DNA of 64,000 bases from Oxalicibacterium solurbis (GCF_014635845.1 NZ_BMDP01000004.1:124001-188000), one strand, 5' to 3'. Positions 39,654 through 49,717 are shown, counted from the stretch's first letter. Numbers and translations are program-made. The notes: a model not told the origin generated them from the sequence alone.

Positions 39654-41534
39654 TTACTGTCCGCGCAGGAACAGCTTGTCCAGATCGGACAGTGCGAGCT
39701 GCACCCAGGTCGGCCGGCCGTGATTGCACTGGTCGGCGCGTTCGGTGGCTTCCATCTGGCGCAGCAGCGCGTTCATTTCCGGCACGGTCAGCGTGCGATT
39801 GGCGCGCACGGCGGTGTGGCAGGCAAGTGTGCCCAGCAATTCGTTGCGGCGCTCGACCAGCACGCGCGAGCCGCCGAATTCGCGCACGTCGCGCAATACG
39901 TCGCGCGCCAGCGATTGCGCGTCGGCATTCTTCAGCAGCGCAGGAATGGCGCGTACCGCCAGCGTGGTCGGCGACATCACGGCGATGTCGAAACCGAGCG
40001 ATTGCAGCACGTCGCGGTTTTCGTCGGCGGTGCCGACCTCGACGCCGTCTGCGTGGAAGGTGACGGGAATCAGCAGCGGCTGCACCTGGACCGCATCGGT
40101 ATCCAGTGCGTTCTTCAGTTGTTCGTACAGGATGCGTTCGTGGGCAGCGTGCATGTCGACCAATGCCAGCCCCTTCCTGTTTTGCGCCAGCACGAAGACG
40201 CCGTGCAATTGGGCCAGCGCGAAGCCGAGCGGGAATTCCTCATCCTGCGGCATTGCCGGTGCAGAGGCTGTCGGCAGCGGAGCAGCCAGGCCGGATGCGA
40301 TGGAAGCGTTCGCAGCACCGTCGGCAAATAATGCGCCGTAGTTTTCCGTCGTTTGCGCGATACCGAAGCTGTTGCCGAATGGCGTACCTGGCTGTGCGCC
40401 GAACTGTGCGCCAAGTGTGCCAAATGACGTCTGCTGCTGTTCGCGCAGCCATGGCAACGCGCTGCTCGATGCCGGCGTCGGCGAGGGCGCGGCGCCGTGC
40501 GCGGTGGCCGAGGTTTGCGCCAGCGTGCGCGTGACGGCGTGGAACACGAACTGGTGCACGGCGCGGCTGTCGCGGAAGCGCACCTCGATCTTCGACGGAT
40601 GCACGTTGACGTCGACCAGCGCCGGATCGAGTTCCAGCGAAATCACGTAGGACGGATAGCGATCGCCGTGCAGCACGTCTTCATAGGCGGCGCGTACGGC
40701 GTGCATCAACAGCTTGTCGCGCACGAAGCGGCCGTTGACGTAGAAGTATTGTCCGTCGGCGCGCGCTTTCGACGCGGTCGGCAGGCCGATGAAGCCGTTC
40801 AGTTTCAACGGGCCGGCTGCCGCTTCGATCGGCAGGCGCGCGCCGGAGAATTCGTTGCCGAGGATTTGCGCGCTGCGCTTGGCGATGTCGTTGACGGTCC
40901 AGTGATCGACGGTCTTGCCGTTGTGCGACAGCGAAAACGAAACGTCCGGGCGCGACAGTGCGACGCGGCGCACGACTTCTGCGCAATGGCCGAACTCGGT
41001 CTGTTCCGTCTTCAGGAACTTGCGGCGTGCCGGCGTGTTGAAGTAGAGGTCCAGCACGTCGATGGTGGTGCCGGGTGCGCCGGACGAGGGCGCGACGGTG
41101 CTGGCGTGCGAGCCGCTGATTTCCCACGCATGCGCGGCATCGGCGGTGCGCGAGGTCAGCGTCAGCTGCGCGACCGAAGCGATCGAGGCCAGCGCCTCGC
41201 CGCGAAAGCCCAGTGTGCCGACGTTTTCCAGCTCGGCCAGCGAGGCGATCTTGGAGGTGGCATGTCGCGCCAGTGCCAGCGGCATCTGGTCCGGAGGAAT
41301 GCCGCGGCCGTTGTCGGTAATGCAGATGCGCTTGACGCCACCCTGTTCGAGCTTGACGGTGATTTGCGTGGCGCCGGCATCCAGCGCGTTTTCCAGCAGT
41401 TCCTTGACGACGGCGGAAGGGCGTTCGACGACCTCGCCGGCGGCGATCTGCGAAATCAGTTGATCGGACAGTTGCCGGATCGGGCGTGGCGATGCCGATT
41501 CGGTTGCGGGCAGGGAATCATGTGCGGATTGCAT
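39654..41534 (-). CDS. mutL: DNA mismatch repair protein MutL
   Basis: 626 residues. The N-terminal GHKL ATPase motifs are clear: [20 protein letters not shown] and [14 protein letters not shown] proline/alanine-rich linker (about 350-430) leads to a C-terminal dimerisation domain ([26 protein letters not shown]). No endonuclease DQHA(X)2E(X)4E motif is evident: the region reads [14 protein letters not shown], so a weak variant only. It couples MutS to MutH-type or other nicking. ATG 41534 is taken; dedA is divergent. Confidence 0.95.
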   Translation of the reverse strand: MQSAHDSLPATESASPRPIRQLSDQLISQIAAGEVVERPSAVVKELLENALDAGATQITVKLEQGGVKRICITDNGRGIPPDQMPLALARHATSKIASLAELENVGTLGFRGEALASIASVAQLTLTSRTADAAHAWEISGSHASTVAPSSGAPGTTIDVLDLYFNTPARRKFLKTEQTEFGHCAEVVRRVALSRPDVSFSLSHNGKTVDHWTVNDIAKRSAQILGNEFSGARLPIEAAAGPLKLNGFIGLPTASKARADGQYFYVNGRFVRDKLLMHAVRAAYEDVLHGDRYPSYVISLELDPALVDVNVHPSKIEVRFRDSRAVHQFVFHAVTRTLAQTSATAHGAAPSPTPASSSALPWLREQQQTSFGTLGAQFGAQPGTPFGNSFGIAQTTENYGALFADGAANASIASGLAAPLPTASAPAMPQDEEFPLGFALAQLHGVFVLAQNRKGLALVDMHAAHERILYEQLKNALDTDAVQVQPLLIPVTFHADGVEVGTADENRDVLQSLGFDIAVMSPTTLAVRAIPALLKNADAQSLARDVLRDVREFGGSRVLVERRNELLGTLACHTAVRANRTLTVPEMNALLRQMEATERADQCNHGRPTWVQLALSDLDKLFLRGQ

Positions 41535-41656
41535 GGTCGGATTATACCGTCGCGTTTGCCGTCTTTGCCGTTGGAGGGCGATGCCATGCGCAGGCGATGC
41601 AGCGCCGGAAGCCGCGCCGGTGCTGGTGTATGATGCTGCGGCCAACAAGGAGAGTT

Positions 41657-42304
41657 ATGGATTTCATGCAGTTCATCGACATGATTTTGCATGTCGACAA
41701 GTATCTGGGGATGTTCATCGCGCAGTACGGTTCGATGATTTATCTGGTGTTGTTCGCGATCGTCTTTTGCGAAACCGGCCTGGTGGTGTTTCCCTTCCTG
41801 CCCGGCGACACCTTGCTGTTCATCGCCGGTGCCTTCTGCGCATCCGGCAGCATGCATGCCGGCCTGTTGCTCGCGCTGCTGATCGTGGCGGCGGTGGCGG
41901 GTAATTCGGTCAATTACTGGATCGGCCACCTGATCGGCGAAAAAGTCTATACGCACGAATACCGCTGGCTGGATCGCCACGCATTGCAGCGTACGCACGG
42001 TTTCTATGAAAAGCACGGCGGCAAGACGCTGGTGTTGGCGCGCTTCGTGCCGGTGGTGCGTACTTTCGCGCCTTTCGTTGCCGGTATTTCGCGCATGACG
42101 TTCGCCAAATTCCAGTTGTTCAATTGCACCGGCGCGGTGCTGTGGGTTGGCCTGCTGGTGGCGGGCGGCTATCTGTTCGGCAACATTCCGTTCATTCGCG
42201 ATCATCTGAATGCGATCGTGCTGATCGGCGTGGCCGCGGCGGCGGTGCCGGTGATGCTGGGCGCGCTATGGAAGGTGGGGCAGAGGCTGGCGAAGCGCGG
42301 CTAA
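41657..42304 (+). CDS. DedA-family membrane protein
   Basis: 215 residues with several transmembrane helices. Family motifs are FPFLPGDTLLF near the N-terminus and LARFVPVVRTFAPFVAGISRM in the re-entrant region. DedA proteins act in membrane homeostasis and undecaprenyl/phospholipid flipping. ATG 41657 follows AAGGAGAG at good spacing. Confidence 0.92.
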   Translation: MDFMQFIDMILHVDKYLGMFIAQYGSMIYLVLFAIVFCETGLVVFPFLPGDTLLFIAGAFCASGSMHAGLLLALLIVAAVAGNSVNYWIGHLIGEKVYTHEYRWLDRHALQRTHGFYEKHGGKTLVLARFVPVVRTFAPFVAGISRMTFAKFQLFNCTGAVLWVGLLVAGGYLFGNIPFIRDHLNAIVLIGVAAAAVPVMLGALWKVGQRLAKRG

Positions 42305-42468
42305 AGTAAAGCTAATCACGCACGGTTGAGGTTGATGGCACCGGTTATTGCGGTGAAACAATTTGCCGTAGCGCTGAATTCGTTTCCCACATGCGAGCGT
42401 CGCTTTTTCCGACTTCCTGATCTTTCGGAATTGCCTAGTATCGGTTATCAGGATTCAGGAGACCGGAC

Positions 42469-42660
42469 ATGGAACAAGACAGGAAACCGCCATCCAGCGC
42501 AGGCCAGACTCTGCAACGCCAGACGATGGGTCACTCCGAAGTGACGCACAGGCCGAAACCGCAGCCGCGATCGCGCGCAAGCGAAGGCGCCGACAAGGGC
42601 GACTGGGGCGATCGTGAGCCCATGCCCGGAATCGGTAACGCGTCGACGGGAACGAAATAG
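42469..42660 (+). CDS. Small disordered protein of unknown function
   Basis: 63 residues, hydrophilic and rich in Gly, Pro, Ser and Arg, with no hydrophobic core. ATG 42469 follows CAGGAGA with reasonable spacing. A minus-strand reading of the same DNA is longer but has no such start signal. Perhaps a small regulatory or stress protein; I do not recognise it and it may not be expressed. Confidence 0.5.
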   Translation: MEQDRKPPSSAGQTLQRQTMGHSEVTHRPKPQPRSRASEGADKGDWGDREPMPGIGNASTGTK

Positions 42661-42668
42661 GCAGGTGT

Positions 42669-42698
42669 CAATGCGGCCGATCTGGATCGGCCGCATTG
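42669..42698. repeat. 14-bp perfect inverted repeat between convergent genes
   Basis: CAATGCGGCCGATC / GATCGGCCGCATTG with a 2-base centre, in the short gap before amiC's 3' end. It has no T-run; it may be a shared transcript end or mRNA 3' stabiliser. Confidence 0.6.
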
Positions 42699-42708
42699 TC
42701 GACCGGCG

Positions 42709-44013
42709 TTACAGCATGCGGCTTTTCGCCAGCGGCGGATTGGCCGCGAAATACTTCTTGATGCCGTTGGTGATCGCATCCGCCATGCGATCCTGATAGG
42801 CATCGTCATTCAGACGCGCCTCTTCGGAAGGATTGGAGATGAAGGCCGTCTCGATCAGGATGCTCGGAATATCCGGTGCCTTCAGCACCGCGAAGCCGGC
42901 CTGTTCCACTGAACCTTTGTGCAGGCGGTTAATGCCGCCGATTTCCGTCAGCACCGCCTTGCCGAGCTTCATGCTGTCGTTGATTTGCGCGGTCGTCGAC
43001 AGATCCAGCAGCACGCTGGCGAGCTGCTTGTCATGATGCTTGATGTTGGCGCCGCCGATCAGGTCGGCTGCGTTTTCCTTATTTGCCAGCCAGCGCGCCG
43101 TCGTCGAACTGGCGCCTTTTTCCGAAAGTACGAAAACCGATGAACCGTTTGCCGTCGGTTTCACGAAGGCGTCCGCATGGATGGAAACGAACAGATCGGC
43201 CTGCACCTTGCGCGCCTTCTGCACGCGTCTGCCGAGCGGCACGAAATAATCGCCGTCGCGCGTCAGCATCACGCGCATGTTCGGCTGCTGTTCGAGCTTG
43301 CCTTTCAAGCGTTTGGCGATCTGCAGCACCACATTCTTTTCGTAGCTGCCGCGTCGTCCGATGGCGCCGGGATCTTCGCCGCCATGGCCGGGATCGAGCG
43401 CGATCGTCAGCATGCGCGTGACTTGCGGCGGCCGTTCCGATTTCGGTTGGGCATAAGGCGGATCGGCCTGTGCCACGGCCGGCGGCATCTCGGTGGGCGG
43501 TTCATCGCCTATCGACCACTGGCCTTTTTCGATCAGCGCGGCAATGGGGTCGGGCGGGTTGACCGGATACAGGTCGAACACCAGCCGGTGCTGGTATTCG
43601 CCGATCGGTTTCAGCGTGAAGACTTGCGGATCGACTTCTTCCTTCAGGTCGAACACCAGCCGCACCACGTTGGGCTTGTTCTGGCCGACGCGGATCTGCT
43701 TGATATAGGGATCGTTGGACTGGACCTTGGCGACCAGGCTTTTCAGCGTCGGGTTCAGATCGACGCCTTCGATGTCGACCACCAGACGTTCCGGATTCTT
43801 GATGATGAAGTGGCGGGTCTTGAGGACCGAATCGTTTTCCAGCGTGACGCGCGTGTAGTCGTCGGCGGGCCAGACACGCACCGCGAGTATCTGCGCAGCG
43901 CGTGCCGTGATGGGAGTCAGCAGGGAAATCAGCAGCGTACCGCCGGCTTTCAGAAGTGTGCGGCGTCGTTTGCCGTTCACAGGTTTGGAGCGAAGTTCAG
44001 TCGATTCAGACAT
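42709..44013 (-). CDS. amiC: N-acetylmuramoyl-L-alanine amidase
   Basis: 434 residues. The N-terminus has a twin-arginine-type signal (GKRRRTLLKAGG), consistent with Tat export known for AmiC. An AMIN domain (about 40-150) that targets the septum precedes an Amidase_3 zinc domain (about 205-430). The latter has LDPGHGGEDPGAIG, a Glu in YEKNVVL, His in SIHADAF and Glu in ILIETAFISN. It cleaves stem peptides during daughter-cell separation. It overlaps tsaE upstream. Confidence 0.93.
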   Translation of the reverse strand: MSESTELRSKPVNGKRRRTLLKAGGTLLISLLTPITARAAQILAVRVWPADDYTRVTLENDSVLKTRHFIIKNPERLVVDIEGVDLNPTLKSLVAKVQSNDPYIKQIRVGQNKPNVVRLVFDLKEEVDPQVFTLKPIGEYQHRLVFDLYPVNPPDPIAALIEKGQWSIGDEPPTEMPPAVAQADPPYAQPKSERPPQVTRMLTIALDPGHGGEDPGAIGRRGSYEKNVVLQIAKRLKGKLEQQPNMRVMLTRDGDYFVPLGRRVQKARKVQADLFVSIHADAFVKPTANGSSVFVLSEKGASSTTARWLANKENAADLIGGANIKHHDKQLASVLLDLSTTAQINDSMKLGKAVLTEIGGINRLHKGSVEQAGFAVLKAPDIPSILIETAFISNPSEEARLNDDAYQDRMADAITNGIKKYFAANPPLAKSRML

Positions 44014-44474
44014 GCAGCACCTTGATCGGACAACGCTTGCAATTCTACATCACGCCCTTCGCCGGCGACGGTGAGTGCGATGCGGATGTCGGGCGGCGGC
44101 AACACGCCGTCGGCTTTTTCGGGCCATTCGACGATGCAGATGTTGCGGTCGTTGAAGTGGTCGCGAAAGCCTGCATCGAGAAATTCCTCGGCGCCTGCCA
44201 TCCGGTACAGATCGAAATGAATGACATGCAGCGTGCGGCCGTCGACGTCGATGGCATACGGCTCGGCCAGCGTGTAGGTCGGGCTTTTCACATGGCCGTC
44301 ATGGCCGAGCGCATGCAGCATCGCGCGCGTCAGTGCCGTCTTGCCGGCGCCGAGATCGCCGTGCAGGTGGATCGTCAGGCCGGGCGTGATCGCGCGTGCG
44401 AGCGCAGCGCCCAGCGCCAGCGTGCCGGCTTCCTCATGCAGATGAGCGGTCAGGTGAGAAGGCATGAATGTCAT
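43977..44474 (-). CDS. tsaE: tRNA threonylcarbamoyladenosine biosynthesis ATPase TsaE
   Basis: 165-residue P-loop ATPase with Walker A GDLGAGKTALTRA and the conserved SPTYTLAEPY and HFDLYR segments. TsaE powers the TsaB-TsaD complex that makes t6A37. TsaD is at 57907 in this window. The end overlaps the amiC start by about 37 bp, so both are coupled. Confidence 0.95.
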   Translation of the reverse strand: MTFMPSHLTAHLHEEAGTLALGAALARAITPGLTIHLHGDLGAGKTALTRAMLHALGHDGHVKSPTYTLAEPYAIDVDGRTLHVIHFDLYRMAGAEEFLDAGFRDHFNDRNICIVEWPEKADGVLPPPDIRIALTVAGEGRDVELQALSDQGAACLNRLNFAPNL

Positions 44475-44605
44475 TCGTCAGTAACGAGCGTCAGGATTGC
44501 ACGCATGTTGCGCGTATGTGATGCGCGCATTGTGCAGAAGTTCCGTCTGGAAATAAATCGGTAATGTATCGGGAGTTGATGCGTGAGAGATCAATGCGCG
44601 GGCGT

Positions 44606-45493
44606 TCAATGCAGCAGCGCCAGCCACAGTGGCAGCGTCGCCATCGACATCAGCGTGCCGATCGAAATCAGGAAGGCGACGAAAGCGCCGTTGCCGCCCA
44701 TGCGCACGGCCAGCACGTAGCAGCTCGATGCGGTAGGCAGCGCGGCGAACAGCACGACCAGCTGCAGGTGTGCCGGCGACAGTCCCATCCATGCTCCCAA
44801 TCCCCAGGCAATGGCGGGCATCGCGAACAGTTTCACCGCGAGGAACCACGCAGCCAGTCCCTTGGCGGCATGCAGCCCGGCCAGCCGCAACCCGGCGCCG
44901 ACCATGATCAGGCCCAGCGCCAGCGATGCATTGCCCAACCGTGACAGAAAAGCACCCGCCAGTTCCGGCAGCTTCCAGCCGAGCAAATTGAACGCGATGC
45001 CGGACAGCGTGGCCAGCAGCAGCGGATTCTTGATCAGTTCCAGCGGCAGGCCGCGCTTGTCCTTGACCAGCGCATGCACCGCGCCGAGATTGGTCAGCGG
45101 CACGACGAACCCGATGATGACGCCCATCAGCGACGATGCTTCCGCGCCAAGGCGGCCAGCAATCGCCAGCGCAATGTATGAGTTGAAACGGAAGGCCGTC
45201 TGTACGCCCGATTCGAACACCATCGGTCCGGCAGCAAACAGCGGCTTGCCGAGCCAGCCGAGCAGGATGCCGCTGATGCACGACAGGATGGCGATCTGCA
45301 GAACCTGTCCGGCGGCGGCGAAATCGATGGGCGCGCGTGCTGTCGAATAGAACAGCAGTGCAGGGAACAGCACGTAGTAAATCAGTTTTTCCGCGCCGGT
45401 CCAGAATTCCGCGCCCCAGTTGGTGATGCGCAGCAGGATCGCGCCGAGCAGAATCAGCAGGAAGTCGGGCAGCAGGAGGTTGACGATGTGCAT
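44606..45493 (-). CDS. AEC (auxin efflux carrier)-family transporter
   Basis: 295 residues with about ten hydrophobic helices and the AEC pattern: an N-terminal bundle with PALLFYSTARAPID and a C-terminal bundle with LGLIMVGAGLRL. Bacterial AEC proteins include malonate, malate and other organic-acid carriers; the substrate is unknown. It follows the DctR-type regulator gene closely, so it may belong to a carboxylate response, but that is inference. Confidence 0.85.
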   Translation of the reverse strand: MHIVNLLLPDFLLILLGAILLRITNWGAEFWTGAEKLIYYVLFPALLFYSTARAPIDFAAAGQVLQIAILSCISGILLGWLGKPLFAAGPMVFESGVQTAFRFNSYIALAIAGRLGAEASSLMGVIIGFVVPLTNLGAVHALVKDKRGLPLELIKNPLLLATLSGIAFNLLGWKLPELAGAFLSRLGNASLALGLIMVGAGLRLAGLHAAKGLAAWFLAVKLFAMPAIAWGLGAWMGLSPAHLQLVVLFAALPTASSCYVLAVRMGGNGAFVAFLISIGTLMSMATLPLWLALLH

Positions 45494-45505
45494 GCAGGAG
45501 GCCGG

Positions 45506-46093
45506 CTATTTCAGCAGCCGCGCCAGTTCGACCGCCGTCTTGACGTTCATCTTGTCGAAGATGTGCGCGCGATGCACTTCCACCGTGCGCATGCTGATGC
45601 CCAGCTTGTCGGCGATGACCTTGTTCATCTTGCCTTCCAGGATCAGGTCCAGCACTTCGCGTTCGCGCGTGGACAGCGCTGCCAGCCGCGTGTGAATCGC
45701 GGCGCTGGCCGAGGCCTGCTCGGAAGCCAGCAGCGCTTCCTGCACGCGATCCATCAGTTTGTTGTCGTTGAACGGCTTCTCGAAAAAATCGAAGGCGCCG
45801 CGTTTCAAGGCGTCGACCGCCATCGGCACGTCGCCGTGGCCGGTCAGGAAGATGATGGGCAGCACCTGCGTCTGGCCGCGCGCGGCCAGCAGGTCGAACA
45901 GCGCGATGCCGCTCAGGTCCGGCATGCGTACGTCGAGCAGCACGCACTGGCCCTGCGCGCCGGGGCGCTGGTTGTCCAGTGCGGTGAGAAAGGTCTTGCC
46001 GCTGTCATAGGCGGTGGCGGCGATGCCGCGCGACTTGGCGAGCCACAGCAGCGAATCGCGGATTACTTCTTCGTCATCAATGATGTGCAGCAT
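45506..46093 (-). CDS. dctR: FixJ/NarL-family response regulator, DctR-like
   Basis: 195 residues. The N-terminal receiver has acidic residues in HIIDDEEVIR, the phosphorylated Asp in LLDVRMPDLSG and the Lys in FEKPFND. The C-terminal LuxR-type helix-turn-helix is LSTREREVLDLILEGKMNKVIADKLGIS. ATG 46093 starts MLHIIDDEE; the longer frame upstream has no match. It is paired with the kinase at 46199, in the same order as DctS/DctR of C4-dicarboxylate systems; a FixL/FixJ or TtrR role is possible. Confidence 0.88.
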   Translation of the reverse strand: MLHIIDDEEVIRDSLLWLAKSRGIAATAYDSGKTFLTALDNQRPGAQGQCVLLDVRMPDLSGIALFDLLAARGQTQVLPIIFLTGHGDVPMAVDALKRGAFDFFEKPFNDNKLMDRVQEALLASEQASASAAIHTRLAALSTREREVLDLILEGKMNKVIADKLGISMRTVEVHRAHIFDKMNVKTAVELARLLK

Positions 46094-46198
46094 GAAATGT
46101 CCTGTCGTCCTCGGCCGCGGCATTGGGCGGGCGATATTGGCAAAGCATCATGTCGCCATGCGATTGCCGTCTGTGGCGCAATTGTCCGGTTGAATGCC

Positions 46199-48211
46199 TT
46201 ATTTTGCAACGTCGCCGGGGGCTGTCGGCAACGAAAAACGGAAGATCGTGCCGCCGCCCGGGTTGTCTGCGTGCGTCAGCGTGCCGCCGTGGAATTCGAT
46301 CGCGGTACGGCAGATGGATAGACCCATGCCCATGCCGTCGGCCTTGGTCGAGAAGAACGGCGAGTACAGTCGTTCCGCCACTTCCGGCGGAATGCCGTGG
46401 CCATGATCGCTGATGGCGACACCGACATACGGCGGCACGCCCTGATCGGCGGTGGCGACGATGCGCAGGATGCGCTTGTCCGGCGGCGTGGTCTGCATCG
46501 ATTCGATCGCGTTGCGCGTCAGGTTCAACAGCACCTGTTCCAGCAGCACGCGATCGGCCAGCACCGGCGGCAGGTCGGCCGGGATGTTGGTGCGGACGGT
46601 GACGAAATATTTCTGTGCCTGCAACTCGACCAGCGGCATCACGCTGCCGACCAGCTCGGTGATCGTGATCGCGGTACGCATCGGCTCGCGTTTCTTCACG
46701 AAGGTGTGCACGCTGCGGATGATCTGGCCGGCGCGCTGCGCCTGTGCATTGGCGTTCTGCAGCGCGTGTTCCAGCATGCCGACGTCGGGCGTGTGTTCGA
46801 CGGCGCGGTCGCGCTCGATCATGTTCAGCGCGCCAGTGGTGTAGCTGGAAATCGCCGCCAGCGGCTGGTTCAGCTCGTGCGCCAGCGTGGAGGCGATCTC
46901 GCCCATCGTTGCCAGGCGGGCGCTGGCCTGCAGTTTTTCTTCCTGCTGGCGGTTGAGGTTCTCGATGCGCTTGCGGTCCGAAATGTCGAGGATGGAGCCC
47001 ATCCAGCCGGTCTGGCGGCCGCTGTCGTCGACCAGCGGCGATTCGAAGATCAGTACCGGGATGCGGTTGCCGTCGGCATGCATGAAGATGGTCTCGAAAC
47101 CTTGTTGCGAAGCGGTACCGGCTGTCACCTGCGAGAAGTGCTGGTGATATTCGGCAACGGCTTCCGGTGCCCAGTACGACATCGGCGGCAGGCGGCCGAC
47201 GATGGCTTCGGCCGGCATGCCGACCATTGCGCAGAAGGCTGGATTGACGTAGGTGACGCGACCGTCGAGATCGCGCGCGCGCAGGCCGGTGATCAGCGAG
47301 TTTTCCATCGCGCTGCGGAAGGCAATTTGTTCGCGCAATGCCGTTTCGGCGGCGAGGCGGCGGTTGATGTCGCGCCACAGCGCGATCAGGCTCCAGATCA
47401 GGCCGAGCGACAGCAGAATGACGATGTCGACCAGCAGGCTGGGCAGCAGCTTGGGTGCGCTCTTGATGCTGTTGGTTGTCAGCTGCAGCGACACGCCGGC
47501 CAGGTTCAGCGTGCGGCGGTGCGTGTAGAAGCCGCGTCCGGCACCGCCGGAGGCGCGCTTGTGGATCACGTTGCCGTTGGTGTCGGTCAGTGCGATTTCG
47601 TTGTCCTGCGCGAACCACCAGGGCACGATGTCGTCCAGGATGCTGGAGGCGAGATAGCTGACGATCAGGCTGCCGATGTAGCGGTTCTGCACGAACAGCG
47701 GTACGTGGTAGTCGAGCATTACGGGGCCGGTGATGTCCGGTGCCGGCTGGCTGTAGAGCGGCGTGCGCGTGACGCGCGCGCGTTCGTCGGCCAGTTTGGA
47801 GGGCGGTGACAATTCCTGGTAGGAGATCAGTGTCTCGTCGGTCGAACCCAGCAGCCGACCCTGTGCATCGAGGTGGATGATGCGGTGGATTTCGTGATTG
47901 TTGCGGATCAGGTTTTCCATCCGCTCCTGCAGGCGTGCGCCGCGCAGGTAGCCGGCGGCGACTTCGGCACCCATCAGTTTCAGGCTTTCCTCGTTGCGCT
48001 GCAGCTGGAAGCGGATCGTCTGCTCCACCCACAGCGAATCGGCGATCAGCTGTTCCTGGCGTTCGGCCGTTTCCTGTTGTTTTTCGTGCAGCGGCAGCCA
48101 GATCAGCGTGGTGACGAACAGCAGCGAAATGAACAGCGGCAGCAGCCATCGCCAGGCCAGTTTGCGGCTGGGGGAAATGATACCGGCAGGGCGAGGTTGA
48201 TTTGCTATCAT
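46199..48211 (-). CDS. dctS: Membrane sensor histidine kinase, DctS-like
   Basis: 670 residues: a membrane helix (about 18-42), a periplasmic sensor region (about 45-275), a second helix (about 280-300), a PAS domain (about 320-430), then HisKA and HATPase domains. The phosphorylated His is in IASTLAHELNQPLAAISSY and the N-box is NLTRNAIESM. The double-helix sensor plus PAS matches DctS/DctB-like kinases for dicarboxylates. It faces dctP across a 223-bp divergent gap. Substrate is not proven; FixL-like aerotaxis is less likely because no heme PAS features can be seen. Confidence 0.87.
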   Translation of the reverse strand: MIANQPRPAGIISPSRKLAWRWLLPLFISLLFVTTLIWLPLHEKQQETAERQEQLIADSLWVEQTIRFQLQRNEESLKLMGAEVAAGYLRGARLQERMENLIRNNHEIHRIIHLDAQGRLLGSTDETLISYQELSPPSKLADERARVTRTPLYSQPAPDITGPVMLDYHVPLFVQNRYIGSLIVSYLASSILDDIVPWWFAQDNEIALTDTNGNVIHKRASGGAGRGFYTHRRTLNLAGVSLQLTTNSIKSAPKLLPSLLVDIVILLSLGLIWSLIALWRDINRRLAAETALREQIAFRSAMENSLITGLRARDLDGRVTYVNPAFCAMVGMPAEAIVGRLPPMSYWAPEAVAEYHQHFSQVTAGTASQQGFETIFMHADGNRIPVLIFESPLVDDSGRQTGWMGSILDISDRKRIENLNRQQEEKLQASARLATMGEIASTLAHELNQPLAAISSYTTGALNMIERDRAVEHTPDVGMLEHALQNANAQAQRAGQIIRSVHTFVKKREPMRTAITITELVGSVMPLVELQAQKYFVTVRTNIPADLPPVLADRVLLEQVLLNLTRNAIESMQTTPPDKRILRIVATADQGVPPYVGVAISDHGHGIPPEVAERLYSPFFSTKADGMGMGLSICRTAIEFHGGTLTHADNPGGGTIFRFSLPTAPGDVAK

Positions 48212-48434
48212 AAACGGTCAATGCACCCGGAGCTGACGAGGAGACGACGGCATGCGGATCGGGCGCGGATGCTGCGCGAAATAATATCGCGCGAAGACTG
48301 CAATACGCCGAAAATACACTGAAAATACCGACGGTTCGTGGATGTCGGCGTGTGGTTATCCACACTTGCCGGCAATCGGGCGACTGCGCATAGTATCAAT
48401 AAAAATCACAATGAGAGATTCTCCCGTTGGTGCA

Positions 48435-49436
48435 ATGAAAACAGTAATGAAATTGCCTGCGCTGCTGCTCGGGCTGGCCTTGTCGCTTGCCGCGGCAACG
48501 AGCTTTGCGCAAACGACGATTGTCATTGGCTTCAGCCATACCGACAGGATCGAATCCGCCAAGGGCCGTGCCGCGCAACGCTTCAAGGAACTGGCCGAGC
48601 AAGCCAGTCGCCACCGGCTGCGTGTGGATGTCTATCCGAACGGCCATCTGTACAAGGAATCCGACGAACTGGAAGCGCTGCAACTGGGTGCAGTGCAGAT
48701 GATTGCGCCGCCCATCGTCAAGCTGACGCAGTCCGGTGTTCGCGAATTCGAAGTATTCGATCTGCCATATCTGTTTACCGACGATGCGTCGGTTGCGCGC
48801 GTGACTGAAGGACCGGTCGGCCGCAATCTGCTGAACAAGCTCGAAGGCAAAGGCATGGTCGGGCTCAGCTACTGGAACAGCGGCTTCAAGGTCATGTCCG
48901 CCAACAAACCGCTGAAGACGCCGGAAGACTTCAAGGGATTGCGCATGCGCATTCATTCGTCGCCGACGCTGGATGCGCAGATGGAAGCGCTGGGCGCGGT
49001 GCCGCGCCTGCTGGATGCCGGCGAAGTCTACCTGGCATTGCAGGCTGGCCTGATCGACGGCACCGAGAGCACGCCTTCTTCCTTCGTCGAGCGCAAGCTC
49101 TATGACGTGCAGAGCAATCTGACGCTGTCCAATCACGGCTATCAGGGGAGCGCGGTCGTCGTCAACAAGAAGTTCTGGGACGGACTGCCGGCCGATCTGC
49201 GCGGCATTATCAGCAATGCGATGCGCGAAGCGACTGTCTACGCGAATCAGCTTGCCGCACAGGAAAATGCTGCTGCCATCGCCTGGCTGAAGAAAAACAA
49301 GAAAGTCCGCATCCGCACACTGAACGACAAGGAAGCCGCTGCCTGGCACAAGGCGCTGCAGCCGGTGCGTGCCGATTTGGCGAGCCGTATCGGCCGTTCG
49401 ACCGTGATGAGCGTCGTGTCGGAAGCAGCCAAGTAG
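48435..49436 (+). CDS. dctP: TRAP-type solute-binding protein, DctP-like
   Basis: 333 residues with a signal peptide ending TSFAQ. The mature protein has the DctP family signatures FSHTDRIESAKGRAAQRF, EFEVFDLPYLF, LKTPEDFKGLRMR and AGLIDGTESTPSSF. These bind C4-dicarboxylates or related acids. DctQ and DctM membrane genes are absent: the next gene is a tctC-type protein. ATG 48435 is chosen because the signal peptide starts there. The divergent dctS/dctR pair suggests this protein is sensed or regulated together with them. Confidence 0.9.
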   Translation: MKTVMKLPALLLGLALSLAAATSFAQTTIVIGFSHTDRIESAKGRAAQRFKELAEQASRHRLRVDVYPNGHLYKESDELEALQLGAVQMIAPPIVKLTQSGVREFEVFDLPYLFTDDASVARVTEGPVGRNLLNKLEGKGMVGLSYWNSGFKVMSANKPLKTPEDFKGLRMRIHSSPTLDAQMEALGAVPRLLDAGEVYLALQAGLIDGTESTPSSFVERKLYDVQSNLTLSNHGYQGSAVVVNKKFWDGLPADLRGIISNAMREATVYANQLAAQENAAAIAWLKKNKKVRIRTLNDKEAAAWHKALQPVRADLASRIGRSTVMSVVSEAAK

Positions 49437-49717
49437 CGGACCCGACGACCGCTGATCCCGCAATCTCGCGGCATTTTCGTCGAATTCTTTTGCAAAACAG
49501 GAAACATCTCGCCACCGCAAGGTGATTGTTGCGGTGCGCGGGGTAAATGGTTTAGGCTAGTCCCGCAAGTTTGGTGAAAGGTTTGCTGCCTACAATGCGG
49601 TACCCTGCGAAACCAGAACGATATCCGTGTCGCATCGTCGATGCGCAAACGGAAGGGCTAGAGTTGAGAGAGCGATTCGATTCATCCAACAATAACCATT
49701 AGAGCGGAGACACCCCC
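49437..49717 (+). promoter_or_regulatory. Upstream region of tctCBA with a sigma-54-like promoter
   Basis: 281 bp without a gene. TTGGTGAAAGGTTTGCTG (49571-49588) has GG at 49573-49574 and GC at 49585-49586, the -24/-12 spacing of sigma-54 promoters, but matches the consensus only partly. A TACAAT at 49591-49596 could alternatively be a sigma-70 -10. Confidence 0.4.

Noticed and set aside
42448-42696. Minus-strand frame of 82 codons over the small gene at 42469
   Set aside because: It lacks a ribosome site and includes the inverted repeat; the plus-strand frame has the better start.
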